DNA of 64,000 bases from Vicia villosa. Lineage: Eukaryota > Streptophyta > Magnoliopsida > Fabales > Fabaceae. Under the pieces are notes generated by a model. That model did not search any database, was not told the DNA's origin, and was given only the letters and a program-made list of their open reading frames with translations. The position numbers and the translations under genes were made by a program. Below, one piece after another: positions 27,389 to 40,757 of the stretch (position 1 is its first letter; each line of letters starts with the position of its first letter). The stretch lies in assembly GCF_029867415.1 (NCBI RefSeq), contig NC_081185.1, positions 135,057,753-135,121,752 of the forward strand, given 5' to 3'.

Positions 27389-27894
27389 ATGACATCATCT
27401 CCTTCTTCTATCACTACCAACAAGGTGAATATTTTACCTTTCCTTACGTGTTTCATTCATCTATCGCTAGCATCCTGTTGCTAATTGCACAATTTATGCA
27501 CTCATTAACACTTAACAATGATTTTCCTCAATGTATAAGATTATTTGAAAGCATGTTTATGATTTCTATTGTATTGGCAGGGATTAGCTTGGTCCTTGTG
27601 CAGCACAAGGAAAAGGAGTGTCTTGTTGCATTTGGGGGATCGAAAAAAAAGGCATCAAATCAGGTTTAACAAATGTTAAAGAAACTGTATGATTATGAAT
27701 TTTCTTTTAGTTTAAATTTTAGGTTTCAACATATTTTTCTTGGTTGTGACAAGTTGAAGTGTTGAAAATAGACTACCACCAAAGGTTCAAGTTCTATACT
27801 TGAAGAACATTCATCATCCACTCAACATAGAAATGACTCTTCCCGGCGTTTCTTCGACTCTATTGTTAGACAAAATCTAGTTTCTGCAATAAAG
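27389..27894 (+). pseudogene. Fragment of a kelch-type acyl-CoA-binding protein gene (ACBP4/5-like)
   Basis: Three exon-like pieces resemble the region after the kelch repeats of plant ACBP4/ACBP5. Piece 1 (about 27389-27424) reads TSSPSSITTNK and ends at a GTGAAT donor. Piece 2 (27581-27663) reads SLVLVQHKEKECLVAFGGSK then ASNQ, ends at GTTTAAC, and needs a frame change at its start compared with the expected TTNKG-SLVLVQ join (one base short). Piece 3 (about 27754-27894) reads EVL then, later, RRFFDSIVRQNLVSAIK and ends at a GTAATG donor; its acceptor lacks a clean AG in the right phase. The N-terminal acyl-CoA-binding domain and the remaining kelch repeats are absent. It is a non-functional partial copy, possibly carried by a transposon. 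Confidence 0.65.
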
Positions 27895-29101
27895 GTAATG
27901 TTTACTTTAAAATGTTTGTAAGGTAACAGTCAATTTATAGTTTGTGTCCAGGCTGTCTAATTTTTCTGGCTTCGCCACTGGATACTAATCTAGTTATAAT
28001 ATCAAACTAAGAGAAAATAGAACGATATTACTTATGGGTGTGTTTGAATTGGCGGTTGACAAAATTGATTCTAACATAATTGAGTTTGAGAGAATTGATT
28101 TTATTATAATTGAGTTTAGCAAAATTAATTTATGTTTGGATACATTTATGTAAAAGTGAGTTAAACTATAAATTTGAGTGTAAAAATCATCTAGAATTAA
28201 TTTTGAAGACAGAAGTTACCAATTCTAGCTTCAAGTAAAATCAATTTTGGAGACAGAATCAATTCTACTGTTACCTGAACAAACATCTTAAAATCACTTA
28301 GTATGTGTTTGGTTACACGTTTGAAACCACCAAAATCAATTTTGGTCCCTTAAAAGCAATTCCAACATGTTTGGCTTTTTGAAACTTCCTGCCGCGAGCG
28401 TACGTTTCCTTGTTCAAAATTGCTTTTTGATGAAGCTGGGAATCCTATCTTTTGGAAATCGATTCTCCTCACAGCAGGTTTGATTCCCATCAATTTCTCT
28501 TTTGCCCTTGAATTTAATAACATTAATAACTTTCATCACCTACCTCATAATTCTCATCAATTTATCAATCAGAATTTCCTTTCAACCTGATCTTTACCAA
28601 CCTCATTACTCCATGTCAATAAATTCTAATTTCCATTTCAGTGTTGGGAAGTTATGGGTTGCAGAATATACCTACTTTTATTCCTTATTTTTGTTAAATT
28701 TTTATCATATTAATTCACATATTAATGCTAAAGTTATTACAAACTTCTTTATATAGGTTAGCTCATCACTCACCTTCTTCATTCACAAACACATTAGTTG
28801 GAAGAGAAGTTTGGAAATTATCAGATTTTTGTTGTGTTTGATATCTCAATGTATGCTCAAATGCTCCATTTTTCTATTTACTTGGTTGTGATAATAATGC
28901 ATATGTGGTGTTTGATGAAATGTTTGAATAGACACCGTTGTTTTTTGTTTTTTCTTTAACAAGAGTTATTGCTCCACTATTTTGTTTGTTATTATGCTTG
29001 GTCTTTATTCATATAAGCTATTGTTTTATAATGGTTTTGCTAAGATTGTGCATATAGGGTTAATATTTTAGTATATATTTATTTAACTTTGTCCATATAG
29101 A
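27895..29101. repeat. MITE-like repeats upstream of the PIF/Harbinger ORFs
   Basis: 28033-28293 begins GGGTGTGTTTGAATTGG and ends with an inverted CCTGAACAAACATC phrase, like MITEs that start near TGTGTTTGG. From about 28300 a similar phrase TATGTGTTTGGTTACACG starts another repeat. No gene is supported; open frames such as 28502-28756 look like chance. Confidence 0.35.
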
Positions 29102-30180
29102 ATGATATCTATTTGTGCGGATCTTCCCACAAATAATGGAAGGGCGCAACAGAAAACTAAAGCTTTTTCGGATCACAAATCATCTAAAAAATTTGTCAAA
29201 GTATGATTGGATCAAGTTTCCAAGGGAGAACGTGTTGGTACAAGCTTTACAAAAAAAGGATGGAAAGAGATCGTTTCTCGATTTCATGAATTAACAATAA
29301 GGAAGAATGAAAAAACACAACTAATGAGTAGGTATGATAGTCTTGGAAAGGATTGGCGTGCATGGTATAACTTATTCGAAAAAGAAACTGGAATAGGGTG
29401 GGATCATGTGAATAATATTGTTGTAGCACCGGATGAGTGGTAGGAGAGTAAACAGCTAGTATGTTATAAGAAAAATTTGTTGTTTCGTAACACCTAGGTA
29501 TGTATGTGTTGTTGGTGTTTGTTATTTGATGATGAGTTATGAACATGCAGGAAGATCCTCTTTATGAAAAATTTAGGAACAAAGGGCTTCCATTTGCCAA
29601 TGAATTAACCATACTTTTCAAGGATGTGGTGGCTAATGGAGAGTACACATGGGCATTGTCTTGTGGCGTATTTCCAAGTGGGGTTGATAACGATGATAAT
29701 GATGTATATTGCTCATGCTTAGATAATATTGGCATAGAGATAGAAGAAGGATCTGATGATAGTGAAAATGCCAGTGTTGGAGCAGCAATCGAATTTGCAA
29801 ATATTGAACTCAACTCTTCACAAAAAACAGATGCCCAAAAGAGTGGTGAGAAGAGGAAAAAAGTTAATAGGGATGATAAAACCAGAAAGAAAAAATTGAG
29901 TGCCTCTTCAAAGATTGTTGAAGTTGTTAGTCTAATTGTAGAGACTTGTCGTTCTCGCAATGATGTTGCGGGAAATGCATCTATTCGTGAAGTGATGGCT
30001 GAGCTTTAGAACATTAATGAAGTTTCTAATGATCTTGTGTGGCATGCAAAATGTTGTCAATTGATGATGTTTAAGCCAGCAAGGGAGATTTTCATTTCTT
30101 TGCAAGGTTCAGAGGAGAAAAGGTTGAATTGGCTAAGGCATGCAGCAGTTGATAACCCTTTGCCATTCATGAATATGTAA
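29102..30180 (+). pseudogene. PIF/Harbinger ORF1, Myb/SANT-like DNA-binding protein
   Basis: Companion protein of PIF/Harbinger transposases that binds DNA and escorts the nuclease. From the ATG at 29102 the frame runs through a TGA in place of an expected Trp, then KKGWKEIVSRFHELTI, RYDSLGKDWRAWYNL and ETGIGWDHVNN, the trihelix Myb-like domain found in these proteins. A TAG replaces the second Trp of the usual DEWW motif near 29442. An intron (29459-29550, GT-AG) joins to EDPLYEKFRNKGLPF, then an acidic stretch and a Lys-rich stretch, a stop at 30007 and a further in-frame tail ending about 30180. At least three stops make it inactive. Confidence 0.8.
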
Positions 30181-30200
30181 TTTGAAAGTGTTGTAAACTA

Positions 30201-30345
30201 TGAAGTATTAGGAAGCAAATTATAAGTACTAGGAAGTATTAGGAAGTCAACTAATAAGTGTTAGGAAGTAAATTAAGAAGTGTTAGGAAGTATTAGGAAG
30301 TCAATTAAGAAGTGCTAGGAAGTATTAGGAAGTACTAAACTTTTG
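30201..30345. repeat. Minisatellite of AGGAAGTATT units
   Basis: Degenerate tandem repeats of TAGGAAGTATTAGGAAGT with AATTAAGAAGTG linkers, about 145 bp, between the two PIF/Harbinger frames. Confidence 0.8.
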
Positions 30346-30734
30346 TCGTGTTTATATATGTACTCATTTTTGAATGTTCTGATGTAGTTTAATTTACCAT
30401 ATAGTTATATATTTTAGCAAAATTTGTGTAGTTTAATTTTCTGGTGTAGTTTAACTTATATGATGCAGAATTGAGAAAGAATATATTTTGACATATAGTT
30501 ATATAGAGATAGCATATATTTTTTGTATTGTTTTATATGCAGAATTGAGATAGCATATATTTTGGCATATAACATATATTCTTTAGTATGATTTCTTTTG
30601 GCATATAGCATATATTTTAGTGTACCGTATATGATTTCTTTAGCATATAACTTATATAAATTATATACATATTTGATAATAGTTCTTTTATATTTGTAGT
30701 GTTTGACAAATGATAATAATTCTTTTGGATTAAA

Positions 30735-31715
30735 ATGAACTATTGTATTGAAGAATCAAATGAAGATGATGAAATTTTTGAACAAGCTTCTCTAGTGGCT
30801 GCACTAACCAGAGATTACGCATTAAAATATTTATGCAAAGAGCCGTGTAGAACTAGTGAACTAACATGACATACATGGGTAAAAGAAATATTACAAGGGA
30901 ATCCCACTCGTTGTTATGAGATGTTTTGAATGGAAAAACATATTTTTCATAAACTTTGCAATAAATTAGTTGATTGTGGTTTAAAACACACTAATCACAT
31001 AGGAGTTGAGGAGATGGTTGAAATGTTCTTAATTGTAGTTGGACACCAGGTGGGTAATAGAATAATTCAAGAAATATTTCAACACTTGGGAGAAACTGTA
31101 AGTAGACATTTTCATGAAGTGTTATTTGCTTGCTTGAGTTTGTCCATGGAATATATTAAACCTCAAGATCCTTTTCTCCATGATAGTCATTCAAAAATTA
31201 GAAATGATAAACGATATTGGCCATTTTTTTAAAATGCCATAGGAGCAATTGATGGTACACACCTTCCATGTGTGGTTAGTGTCGGTGATCAAATTAGATT
31301 CATTGGAAGAAAGGGATATCCTACAAAAAATGTAATGGATGTATGCGATTGGAACATGTGTTTTACTTTTGTATTAGCTGGATGAGAAGGTATTGCCCAT
31401 GATGCTCGTGTTTTTGACCAAGCTCTCACAAATGCTAATCTGAATTTTCCACATCCTCCTCCACGTATGAATATTATTCTTTACAACTTATTAATATTAT
31501 TTATCATGATTTATAGTTTTATTTTTTATTAGATATGTATTATTTGGTGGATGACGGTTATCCAACACCAATGGGATATATTGGTCCATAAAGATGTGAA
31601 CGTTACCATGTTCTTGATTTTAGACAGTCTCATGGGTTTGATAATCACAATGAGGTATTCAATTATTATCATTCAAGTTTAAGTTGGATACATGAATCTA
31701 TCTTAGTTAATATTT
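30735..31715 (+). pseudogene. PIF/Harbinger transposase (DDE nuclease), truncated
   Basis: From ATG at 30735 the translation gives EMVEMFLIVVGHQVGNRIIQ, then AIGAIDGTHLPC (first catalytic Asp), FTFVLAG followed by a stop where Trp is expected, then EGIAHDARVFDQAL, and after an intron (31465-31532) YYLVDDGYPTP (second catalytic Asp region). The frame fades near 31715 before the third catalytic residue, which normally sits in an IERTFG block. Stops at about 30868, 30928, 31232, 31384 and 31590 break it. With ORF1 in front, in the same orientation, it is a decayed but recognisable two-gene element; its terminal repeats were not found. Confidence 0.85.
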
Positions 31716-31778
31716 GTGACCTAATATAATGATATTAGTTACTATATTATAGTATCAAACTAAGAGAGGATGAATAAG

Positions 31779-32602
31779 CACTATTAGAAAATTCGCGTTT
31801 AGTGACTGATTTAGTGACCAAAAAATTTCGGTCACTGTAGTGACCGAATTAGCCACCAAAAACTAATATTCATGAGCTAATTTTAAGAGGTCACTAAATC
31901 GGTCACTAAAATAAATCAGCCACCAATTTAGAGACCAAAATTTTGTGTCTGAAATTTCGGTCACTTTAGTGACTGAATTAGCCACCAAAATTTGATATTC
32001 ATGAACTAATTTCAAGAGGTTATTAAATTGGTTAAAAAAAACTTTTATAAACAATTTAATTTATATACAAAAATTAGAGACCGAAATTTGGTCACTATTA
32101 TTTTTTTGTTTTTTTTTTCTACTTTTTATTCTCTTTATTATGTTACTAGTTCCTTTCTATTTTTTAAATATTTTAATTCTCTTTCAATTTTTAATGTTTA
32201 TTAAAATTTTCATATTTCTTATTGTTTTAACATATAATATATTTATATCAAATTATAAGTATATTGTTTAAATATAAAATATATCAATAGATGTGAAGTG
32301 GTGTAGTGACAAGTTCTTATTAAAATACGTGGATGTCACAAGTTTGATTCTTAGGTATCACAATTTTTAATTTTATTTTATGAAAAAAACACTAAAACCG
32401 GTCTCTAAAATCGGTCACTAAATTCGGTCACAAATATGGTCTCTAAATTTTGGTCACTAAATTCGTCGCAAAAGCTTAGCGACTAGCACTTTTTCAACCG
32501 AAAAGTATTGGTCACTAAATCGGTCGTTAAACATTTTAGCAACCAATTTTTAAGCTTTTTCGATCTCTAATTCGGTCACTAAAAGGGAATTTTCTAGTAG
32601 TG
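31779..32602. mobile_element. CACTA-type MITE with AAG target duplication
   Basis: Begins CACTATTAGAAAATTC and ends GAATTTTCTAGTAGTG, the CACTA signature, with AAG on both sides (31776-31778 and 32603-32605). 824 bp, no transposase. The ends are filled with repeats of GGTCACTAAA/TTTAGTGACC in both orientations, like the subterminal transposase-binding repeats of En/Spm elements. Confidence 0.88.
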
Positions 32603-32605
32603 AAG

Positions 32606-33988
<1,383 letters not shown>

Positions 33989-34338
33989 TGTAACAACCTG
34001 CCCTAAAAATTAAATTTATTAGAGTCGCCATCTATTCTACCAGGGCGAATAGGAAACCCTACGAAGTTATAGAGATCGGGGTAAGATTATATAATCAGGT
34101 CGAGGGAAGGTGTTAGGCACCCTCAACCCTTTCCTAAGGTTTTGAATTAAGGTAACAGTTTTATGGCTAAAAGTTAAGGTTTAATAGCTAAGGAAATGAA
34201 AAGGGTGAGCGGTAAGATTCGAACCTGATTAAGATTTTGGGGAAGGGGACTCGCCTTGTTGCCAAGTGCCTACGTACCTCCTTATGGAGGATCAGAGTCT
34301 ATGTAGTTCGGGATAAGGGTTGTACGCCCTTTGAATTT

Positions 34339-36213
34339 TGTAACACCCTTCTAATACCCCGCATAAATAATAAATAATAATCAGAGTAAACATGAAAAAG
34401 GGCATTACAACTTCCAATTAATTAAACAATAATACTCATGTCATGCCATAAAGGAGAACGTCAACCAAATTTATTCAGATTCATCATGGTAACACAGCGG
34501 AATTATCTTAACATCTGAATAACAAACAGCCAAGTCATAGACTTAAAGCATCAACATAAAAATCCATCCAAAATAAAAAGTTCAACAAATAATTCTAAAC
34601 GACGCCCCCAGTGTTACACGACCAGAGCATGACACGGACCCAACTGACTCTAACACTACTTGACGAGCTAATCCTCACCAAGTACGAGCGCTACTCCTCA
34701 ATCTGAAAAATAACAACAGTAAGGGTGAGTCTCATTCACATTTAACTAATGTTATAAGATATAGATAATAAAATATCATTTCACATGCCATTCACCCAAT
34801 TACAGTTATGATCAGATTCAAGCCATACAATCAGCAAGCAAACAATCAAATTAACACATATTATAACATTGGACAATCCTCCATTCATGTTATAATAGCA
34901 AAACAGCCTAATGCAATGCAACTACATGCATGTGGTACCAAAATCTGGGATAACCCAACTCACCGACCCACCATCGTCAAGGATACGGCAACACCCACTC
35001 ACTAATTCCACACAATGGGAATTAGCTACCACTGATCCACCATCGTCAAGGACCAGCCACCAAATGATTATGAATGCATGCATCAACCATAACATGCTCA
35101 TCACCCACACACATCGATCAATGTCATAATCATCAATAAAGCACATATTTCATACCAACAATATATGTACAATAAACACCAGTTATAACCACAACATCAT
35201 ACAGGTAAGACATTCATTAGTGTACTTATAAGCATATCCCACCACAACAACAAGATCAAGTGTTCTAAAAATAATTCAAGCCACAACTCAAAACACCATT
35301 TGATTGTATAAATTATTTGATTAGCTTCACTGTGCTCGAAACGGCACCAAATTCCGGCTTACGGTTTAAAAGTTACACTTCTTTAAAATTTTTCAAAATG
35401 GACAGTCGCATCAACTAACAGCACGCGGCGCCACACACGGTTCGCGGCGCGGAACGAATAGGAACAACGCCTTCGCGGCGCAAACAAGGTTTCGCGGCGC
35501 GGAACGAGAAGAAACTACGCCTTCGCGGCGCGGCCATACCCTCGCGGCGCGTACTGAGCACAACAAAACTTCCTGGCCTTCTGCCACGCAGTTCGCGGCG
35601 CCAACTCCTGGACGCGGCGCGAACTGGCGAATTCCAGCGCTCCGAATAGCAGAAAACAGCCTGCGATTTCGTCCCCCTTTCACCGAATCACCACCAAACC
35701 AATCCCACTCCAACCAGATTTCGCATACAGTGGAATAACACATATTATGGCACATTTATAATACATTCAACCATACAATTATCACCAATACATGATCAAT
35801 ATAATCATTATGCATCAATCCTCCCAAAACCTAACATTTCTACAACCTAAGCACAACCCAATTGATACGAATAACACGATCAAATTCTATCATACTACCT
35901 ATAATCCCATAATAGAAGATAAACGGAAGAGTCCCCCCTTACCTGAAGGTTGATTCTTCGTTCTTCCTCGGTCGCACTTCTCCGTTCCTCTTCTCTTTTC
36001 ACGTTCAGACTTCTTTTCCCAAAATGCTGTAACCCTCTCTATTCCCCAACTCCTCCTATTTTATTAAAATTGAAATAAAATTATTTTAATTAGTAATAGG
36101 GCCTATCAATGCACCCCCTTCCTTACTAACCACAACTCAAGCCCAATTGCTTAATTCCTCATAATTCAATTAATTTAATTAAATTAAATTATGAAAATAA
36201 ATGGAGTGTTACA
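34339..36213 (-). repeat. 3' LTR of the Tekay-like element
   Basis: 1875 bp. Contains a 50-bp-unit array with eight CGCGGCGC boxes at 35424-35620. The 114-codon open frame over this array (35755-35411) is identical in the other LTR and is not a gene. Confidence 0.95.
35424..35620. repeat. CGCGGCGC box array in the LTR
   Basis: Exact CGCGGCGC at 35424, 35443, 35474, 35493, 35524, 35543, 35594 and 35613: pairs 19 bp apart, pair-to-pair 50, 50 and 70 bp. A 50-bp tandem unit in otherwise AT-rich DNA, present also at +6419. Confidence 0.95.
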
Positions 36214-36229
36214 ACTCTCCCCCACTAAA
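36214..36229 (-). other. Polypurine tract
   Basis: On the minus strand AGTGGGGGAGAGT immediately precedes the 3' LTR, the expected priming site for plus-strand DNA synthesis. Confidence 0.9.
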
Positions 36230-36254
36230 TAGTTTTCGTCCTCGAAAACATACC

Positions 36255-38250
36255 TTAGGCAAATAACTCTGGATAGGAATCCTTCATCTGACTCTCCAAT
36301 TCCCAAGTCACATTCCCACCTGCTGGTCCTCCCCAAGCTACTTTGACCAGTGCTATCTCCTTGCCACGCAATTGTTTCAGCCTTCGGTCTTCAATCCTCA
36401 TTGGCAAAGTTTCAACTGTCAGATTGTCCTTTACCTGTACATCATCGACTTGGATCACATGAGATGGATCAGCAATGTATTTCCTCAACTGTGATACGTG
36501 AAATACATCATGCAGATTCGCAAGCGTCGGTGGCAACGCAATACGATACGCCACTTCTCCCACCCTCTCCGTAATCTGGAACGGACCAATAAATCGCGGA
36601 GTCAACTTCCTTGATTTCAGTGCTCTACCAACACCAGTTGTGGGAGTCACCCTCAAGAACACATGATCTCCTTCTTGAAATTCAAGTGTCCTCCTTCTTT
36701 TATCATGATAACTCTTCTGACGACTCTGAGAAGTCTTCATCTTCTCCTGAATCATCTTGATCCTTTCTGTTGTCTCCTGAACAATTTCCGGTCCAATCAC
36801 GGCACTTTCGCCAGATTCATACCAACATAAAGGCGTTCTACACCTCCGACCATACAAAGCTTCAAACGGAGCCATACCAATACTCGAGTGAAAACTATTA
36901 TTGTAAGTAAATTCGATCAAGGGTAGATAACTATCCCAAGCACCGCCTCTTTCCAACACACAAGCACGCAATAAATCTTCTAGTGATTGAATAGTTCTTT
37001 CCGTCTGTCCATCCGTCTGCGGATGATAAGCAGAACTCAATCTCAGCTTAGTACCCAAAGCCTTCTGCAAACCTTCCCAGAATCTGGATGTAAACCTTGG
37101 ATCTCTATCCGACACGATACTCGAAGGAATACCATGTAAACTCACTATCTTCTCAATATACAATTGAGCCAGCTTCTCCATTGGGTAATCCATTCTCATT
37201 GGTATAAAATGGGCAGACTTTGTCAACCTGTCTACAATAACCCAAATAGCTTCACAATTCTTCACCGTCCTCGGCAAACCGGAAACAAAATCCATAGATA
37301 TACTATCCCACTTCCATTCTGGAATAAATAACGGTTGCATAGCTCCATACGGTTTCTGATGCTCAATCTTCGACTTTTGGCAAGTCAGACAAGCATAGAC
37401 AAATTCAGCTATTTCCTTTTTCATTCCAGGCCACCAAAACAGCTTCTTTAAGTCATGATACATCTTGGTAGCACCAGGATGAATACTCAATCCGCTACGA
37501 TGTCCTTCTTCAAGAATACTCTTCCTCAATTCGGCAACATCAGGAACACAAACACGATTACCAAACCTCATTATACCATTCTCGTCGATTCTGAATTCAC
37601 CTCCTTTATCTTGATTAATCAGAGCCAACTTATCAACCAACTCTACATCAGTCTTCTGACCTTCTCGGATTTCCTCAAGAATACTACTAGTCAGCTTCAG
37701 CATACCCAATTTAACACTGGTAGGAGTGTCTTCACATACTAAACTCAAATCTCGGAATTGCTCAATTAAATCCAATTCTCTCACCATAAGCATAGACATA
37801 TGCAAGGACTTCCTACTCAATGCATCGGCAACAACATTTGCTTTACCCGGATGATACTTCAGTTCAAAATCATAATCTTTGAGAAATTCTAACCATCTTC
37901 TTTGTCTCATATTCAACTCTTTTTGGTCAAAGAGGTACTTCAAACTCTTGTGATCACTAAATACTTCAAACCTTGAACCATATAGGTAATGCCTCCACAA
38001 CTTCAACACAAATACCACTGCTGCCAACTCTAAGTCATGAGTCGGATAGTTTCTCTCATGCACCTTGAGTTGTCTCGACGCATAAGCGACTACCTGTTGA
38101 TTCTGCATCAGTACACCTCCTAATCCTGACAACGAAGCATCACAATAAACAACAAAAGATTCCGCCGGATTCGGCAAAATCAAGATCGGCGCACTAGTCA
38201 ACCTCCTCTTCAACTCTTGGAATCCTTCTTCACATTTCGAATCCCAACAA
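36255..38250 (-). pseudogene. RNase H-integrase-chromodomain part of the Tekay-like polyprotein
   Basis: An open frame of about 650 codons that continues the polyprotein in a different phase after the shift near 38247. Counting from the Lys-Arg-Arg at 38210: RNase H acidic residues at 25 (YCDAS), 62, 87 (SDHKS) and 130; integrase zinc-binding HHCC (His 245 to Cys 275 and 278); catalytic triad Asp 308, Asp 369 and Glu 405 with 35 residues between the last two; and a C-terminal chromodomain-like block (about 600-650) with VKVAWGG and NVTWELESQ. There is no start codon of its own in the expected place, so it depends on readthrough or on the intact upstream frame. Confidence 0.9.
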
Positions 38251-40621
38251 ACGCTTGACCCTTCCTGGTCAACTTAGTTAACGGTAATGCTAACTTTGAA
38301 AAACCTTCAATGAACTTTCTATAGTAACCCGCCAGACCAAGGAAACTACGGATTTCGGAAACTGACCTCGGAGCTTCCCAGTGAGACACTGCTTCTACTT
38401 TCGTTGGGTCAACGGCAATACCATCCTTGGAAATTACATGCCCAAGAAAGCTCACTTCGTTTAACCAGAACTCACACTTTGACAGTTTTGCAAAAAGTTT
38501 CTTTTCCTTCAATAGTTCCAATACCACTCTAAGATGATCCGCATGCTCTTTTTCATTCTTAGAATATATTAAAATATCATCAATAAATACTACTACGAAC
38601 TGATCCAGAAAAGGATGGAAGATCCTATTCATATACTCCATGAAAACCCCCGGCGCATTGGTTACTCCAAATGGCATCACTGTATATTCGTAATGACCAT
38701 ACCTCGTTCTAAATGCTGTTTTCTGAATATCGTCCGTCTTCACCCGAATCTGATGATATCCCGACCTCAAGTCAATTTTGCTGAACACACATGCCCCAAC
38801 TAGTTGATCCATCAAGTCATCAATCCTCGGCAAGGGATACCGATTCTTGATAGTAACCTTGTTGAGTTGTCTGTAATCCACACACAACCTCATTGAACCT
38901 TCTTTCTTCTTCACTAGTAACACCGGTGCACCCCACGGTGAGACACTAGGACGAATAAATTTCTTCTCAAGTAAATCTTCCAATTGATTCTTCAACTCAT
39001 TCAATTCCGATGCCGACATACGATAAGGTGCCATCGACACAGGATTAGTTCCAGGAATTAGTTCAATAGCAAATTCTACTTCCCTCTCTGGCGGCAATTC
39101 TCTTACATCTTCCGGAAAGACTTCTGGAAATTCACATACTACCGGTAAGTCACCACTCACCGCTTTCTTTTTCACTTCCATGGACGCAATCAACATGAAC
39201 ACGACAGCTCCGTCCTTCCTTGCTTCATCCACTTGTCTAGCCGTCATCGCTAAATCATCAACACTGACATCTTCAGGAAAAATAACCGTCTTCGTGAAAC
39301 AGTTGATATGAACCCGGTTAAATTGCAACCAATTCATACCCAAGATAACATCAAGTTGTTCCAACGGAAGGCACACTAAGTCCATTCCGAATTCTCTACC
39401 AAAAATATCAATTGGACAGTTCAAACAAGCGAACGAAGTAGTCACTGAACCCGACGCAGGAGTGTCAATGACCATACTTCCATTAATCTCAGATATTTCC
39501 AAATTCAGTCGTTTAGCACAATCCAATGAAATAAACGAGTGAGTTGCCCCAGTATCTATTATTGCAATTAAAGGAGTGCCATGGATGAAACACGTACCTT
39601 TAATCAACCGATCATCTGGAGTAGTCTCTGAACCAGATAAGGCGAACACCTTACCACCAGCTTGATTCTTCCTCGGCTTAGGACACTTAGGACTGATATG
39701 ACCTTCTTCCCCGCAGTTGAAACAAGTTACAGTGTTCCCTTTGCACTCAATAGCAATGTGACCTGCCTTTCCACATCTATAGCACTTCTTTTCTTCACTC
39801 TTGCATTCGTGAATGCGATGTCCAGGTTCTCCACACTTGAAGCACTTAATAGGAGCACTAGAGTCTCCCCCACTAGGCTTCTTCCAGCCTCCAGCTTTCT
39901 GGTTACCCTTACCATAAGGCTTACCGCGATCCATCTGCTTTTTCCCTTTCCTGTCGACTAACTCGCGAGAGTGCGACGACTTCAGTTTAATATTGTCCTC
40001 TTCGAAGATTCGGCTGCAGTCAACCAAATCGACAAACCTGCGAATCCTCTGGTATCTGATACCCTGTTTAATCTCATCGCGGAGACCATTCTCAAACTTG
40101 ACACACTTCGAGAATTCACTAGCCTCATCATTATTGTAGTGGACATAATACTTTGCTAGCTCAACAAACTTGGACGCATACTCTGGCACAGTCATGTTAC
40201 CTTGTGTCAGCTCCAAAAATTCAATCTCTTTCCTGCCTCTAACATCCTCAGGAAAGTACCTCCGCAAGAATTCTCTCTTGAACACAGCCCAAGTGATTGC
40301 AACTCCTGCAGCTTGCAGTTCGTCCCTACTAGCCATCCACCAATCATCAGCTTCTTCAGACAGCATGTGAGTCCCATATCTCACCTTCAGATTTTCGTCA
40401 CAATCAATCACCCGGAAGATCCTTTCAATCTCTTTCAGCCACTTCTGGGCGCCTTCGGGATCGTGAGTGCCTTTGAACAACGGAGGGTTGTTCCTCTGAA
40501 AACTATTCAGCTGCCTGTCAGCACCAATTCCAGCTCCATTGGCATTCCCTCCCAGCACACCAGCAATCATGCCCAGAGCCTCAGCGATAGCATCATCGTT
40601 TCTTCCTCATCTTCCAGCCAT
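38210..40621 (-). pseudogene. Gag-protease-RT part of the Tekay-like polyprotein
   Basis: The expected start is ATG at 40621, but codon 5 is TGA (40609-40607); the next in-frame ATG, at 40570, opens 786 codons. From that Met: retrotransposon gag domain (about 65-200), three CCHC zinc knuckles at 243-256, 263-276 and 283-296 ([14 protein letters not shown] type), aspartic protease DTG at 339-341 with [12 protein letters not shown], reverse transcriptase with FIDD (Asp 664 and 665) and LGHVIS. The frame stops at 38210 because of a one-base shift near 38247, between RT and RNase H. The two lesions make it unlikely that this copy makes a full polyprotein, although all catalytic motifs are readable. 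Confidence 0.9.
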
Positions 40622-40741
40622 TGTTTTGCTAAATATCAAATAATATCTATCAGAACCAGAAGTATCGACAGTGTCAACCTTACACTAATCGCATACGAGG
40701 GGTTAACCGACACTAAGACTCTGACTCAAACGACCGACAAT

Positions 40742-40753
40742 GCTCTGATACCA
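40742..40753 (-). other. Primer-binding site, initiator Met tRNA
   Basis: On the minus strand TGGTATCAGAGC follows the 5' LTR after a 4-base spacer (ATAG). This matches the 3' end of plant initiator methionine tRNA and is the usual primer site of chromoviruses. Confidence 0.95.
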
Positions 40754-40757
40754 CTAT

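Noticed and set aside
29562..29960. 132-codon minus-strand frame
   Set aside because: Antisense of the PIF/Harbinger ORF1 acidic and Lys-rich region; Ser/Leu/Phe-rich shadow.
35411..35755. 114-codon minus-strand frame in the LTR, repeated at 41830-42174
   Set aside because: It lies over the CGCGGCGC array, is identical in both LTRs only because the LTRs are nearly identical, and its composition (Arg/Ala/Val from GCG-rich repeats) shows no protein-like pattern.
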